Below are positions 63,601 to 64,000 of a DNA stretch of 64,000 bases, piece after piece. Position 1 is the stretch's first letter. The number at the start of each line of letters is the position of its first letter. The stretch is from Phyllostachys edulis. Its lineage: Eukaryota; Streptophyta; Magnoliopsida; Poales; Poaceae. Made by a program: the position numbers and the translations under genes. The notes beneath the pieces are model-generated. The model did no database searches. It worked only from the letters and a program-made list of their open reading frames with translations, and had not been told where the DNA came from. The stretch is taken from positions 110,056,826 to 110,120,825 of the forward strand of contig CM070546.1 of assembly GCA_036346405.1 (NCBI GenBank). Direction: 5' to 3'.

Positions 63601-64000
63601 CTTTTAGCTGCAGCGGTGAGGGAGGAGGGACGTAGTGGGGGAGGGCATGGGTGGGGGAGACAGAGATGAGGAGGGAGCTAGGGAGAGGTGAGGGAGGGAG
63701 GGGAGGCGGCAGTGAGGGAGGAGGGAGGCGACGACGACAATGGAGGAGGGAGGCAGAGGTGGAGGCTGCGGGTGGAGGGAGGCGGAGGTGGAGGCGGAGG
63801 GTGGGGGTGGGGGAGGTCGTGTAGATAACGATTGAGGAGGGACCACGGGAGGGGAAAGGAAGCGGCGACAGCGACGAGGGAGGAGGAACGCGGCGGTGGC
63901 GAGGGATAGGGTTAGGGGATTTGGGAGGTGGGAGCCGGATGTGGGAGGGAGGACAATGTGGGAGCGGCCGAGCACGATGAATGGTTGAATGGATGATGGT
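63601..64000. repeat. Purine-rich GGA/GGC low-complexity DNA
   Basis: The plus strand is dominated by GGAGG, GAGGGAGG and GGCGG words. The minus-strand open frame (63604-63975) translates to Pro/Ser-rich low complexity, without domain. It could be the GC-skewed leader of a gene or transposon beyond the window edge. Confidence 0.5.

Noticed and set aside
63604..63975. 123-codon Pro/Ser-rich minus-strand frame
   Set aside because: Low complexity over GGA/GGC repeats, no start context or domain.

Overview
The window looks like heterochromatic, repeat-packed DNA of a grass (Poaceae), most likely Oryza or a close relative. The grounds are plant CACTA transposases, an LTR of the BARE/RIRE1 copia type, gypsy elements with very long LTRs that start TGTAACAYCC, and grass-like gene fragments with GT-AG introns. 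I see no intact host gene, no tRNA or rRNA gene, no CRISPR and no replication origin. Almost everything is transposable element, much of it inserted element within element. Every coding sequence I recognise is broken by stops, frameshifts, deletions or insertions.

Layout. (1) 1-8160: old, mixed repeats. These are a coiled-coil gene fragment with an internal stop (403-660, minus), three copies of a hAT-like end repeat, a solo LTR (3791-5771) sitting in an older minus-strand LTR that ends at 6202, a possible SWEET-like tail (6294-6542), a copia-like LTR piece and a 61-66 bp tandem repeat. (2) 8168-18666: a CACTA transposase (TNP2, DUF4218 and DUF4216 regions) cut by a RIRE1-like solo LTR (8344-9971, target duplication GTATG) and by a second CACTA element (11869-18042). 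The second element carries exon/intron pieces of at least two host genes, TVP38/TMEM64-like and NPH3/BTB-like, so it is a Pack-CACTA. (3) 19574-29153: a gypsy element with about 3.47-kb LTRs, target duplication GTTCC, only gag inside, and a 703-bp solo LTR in its 3' LTR. It splits a GC-rich leader. A CACTA second-ORF pseudogene follows at 30645-31363. (4) 31486-33285: a hAT-like end and two exons of a UDP-arabinose 4-epimerase pseudogene on the minus strand.

(5) 33291-63295: one gypsy element (called G here), framed by target duplication GCTTT, holds the rest. A SIRE-like copia element (33392 to about 41987) sits in the 5' LTR of G, and a later deletion removed the rest of that LTR. A 12.3-kb minus-strand element L (43199-55502, duplication GGAAG) with about 3-kb LTRs and a non-coding interior splits the protease of G. 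Inside the 3' LTR of L lies a complete 5.2-kb minus-strand gag-protease element S (44022-49212, duplication CTACC). A 3.7-kb solo LTR (57124-60821, duplication AATAG) splits the RNase H of G just after its DAS motif. (6) 63301-64000: flank of G, ending in purine-rich low-complexity DNA.

How the parts relate. The gag, protease, reverse transcriptase, RNase H and integrase of G formed one retrotransposition set, and S and L look like dependants that lack pol. Both reverse-transcriptase active sites are altered (YVGD in the copia element, FDN in G), so nothing here appears able to move by itself. No new biological system is evident. The interest lies in the readable insertion history, the gene capture by CACTA, and the repeat motifs inside LTRs.
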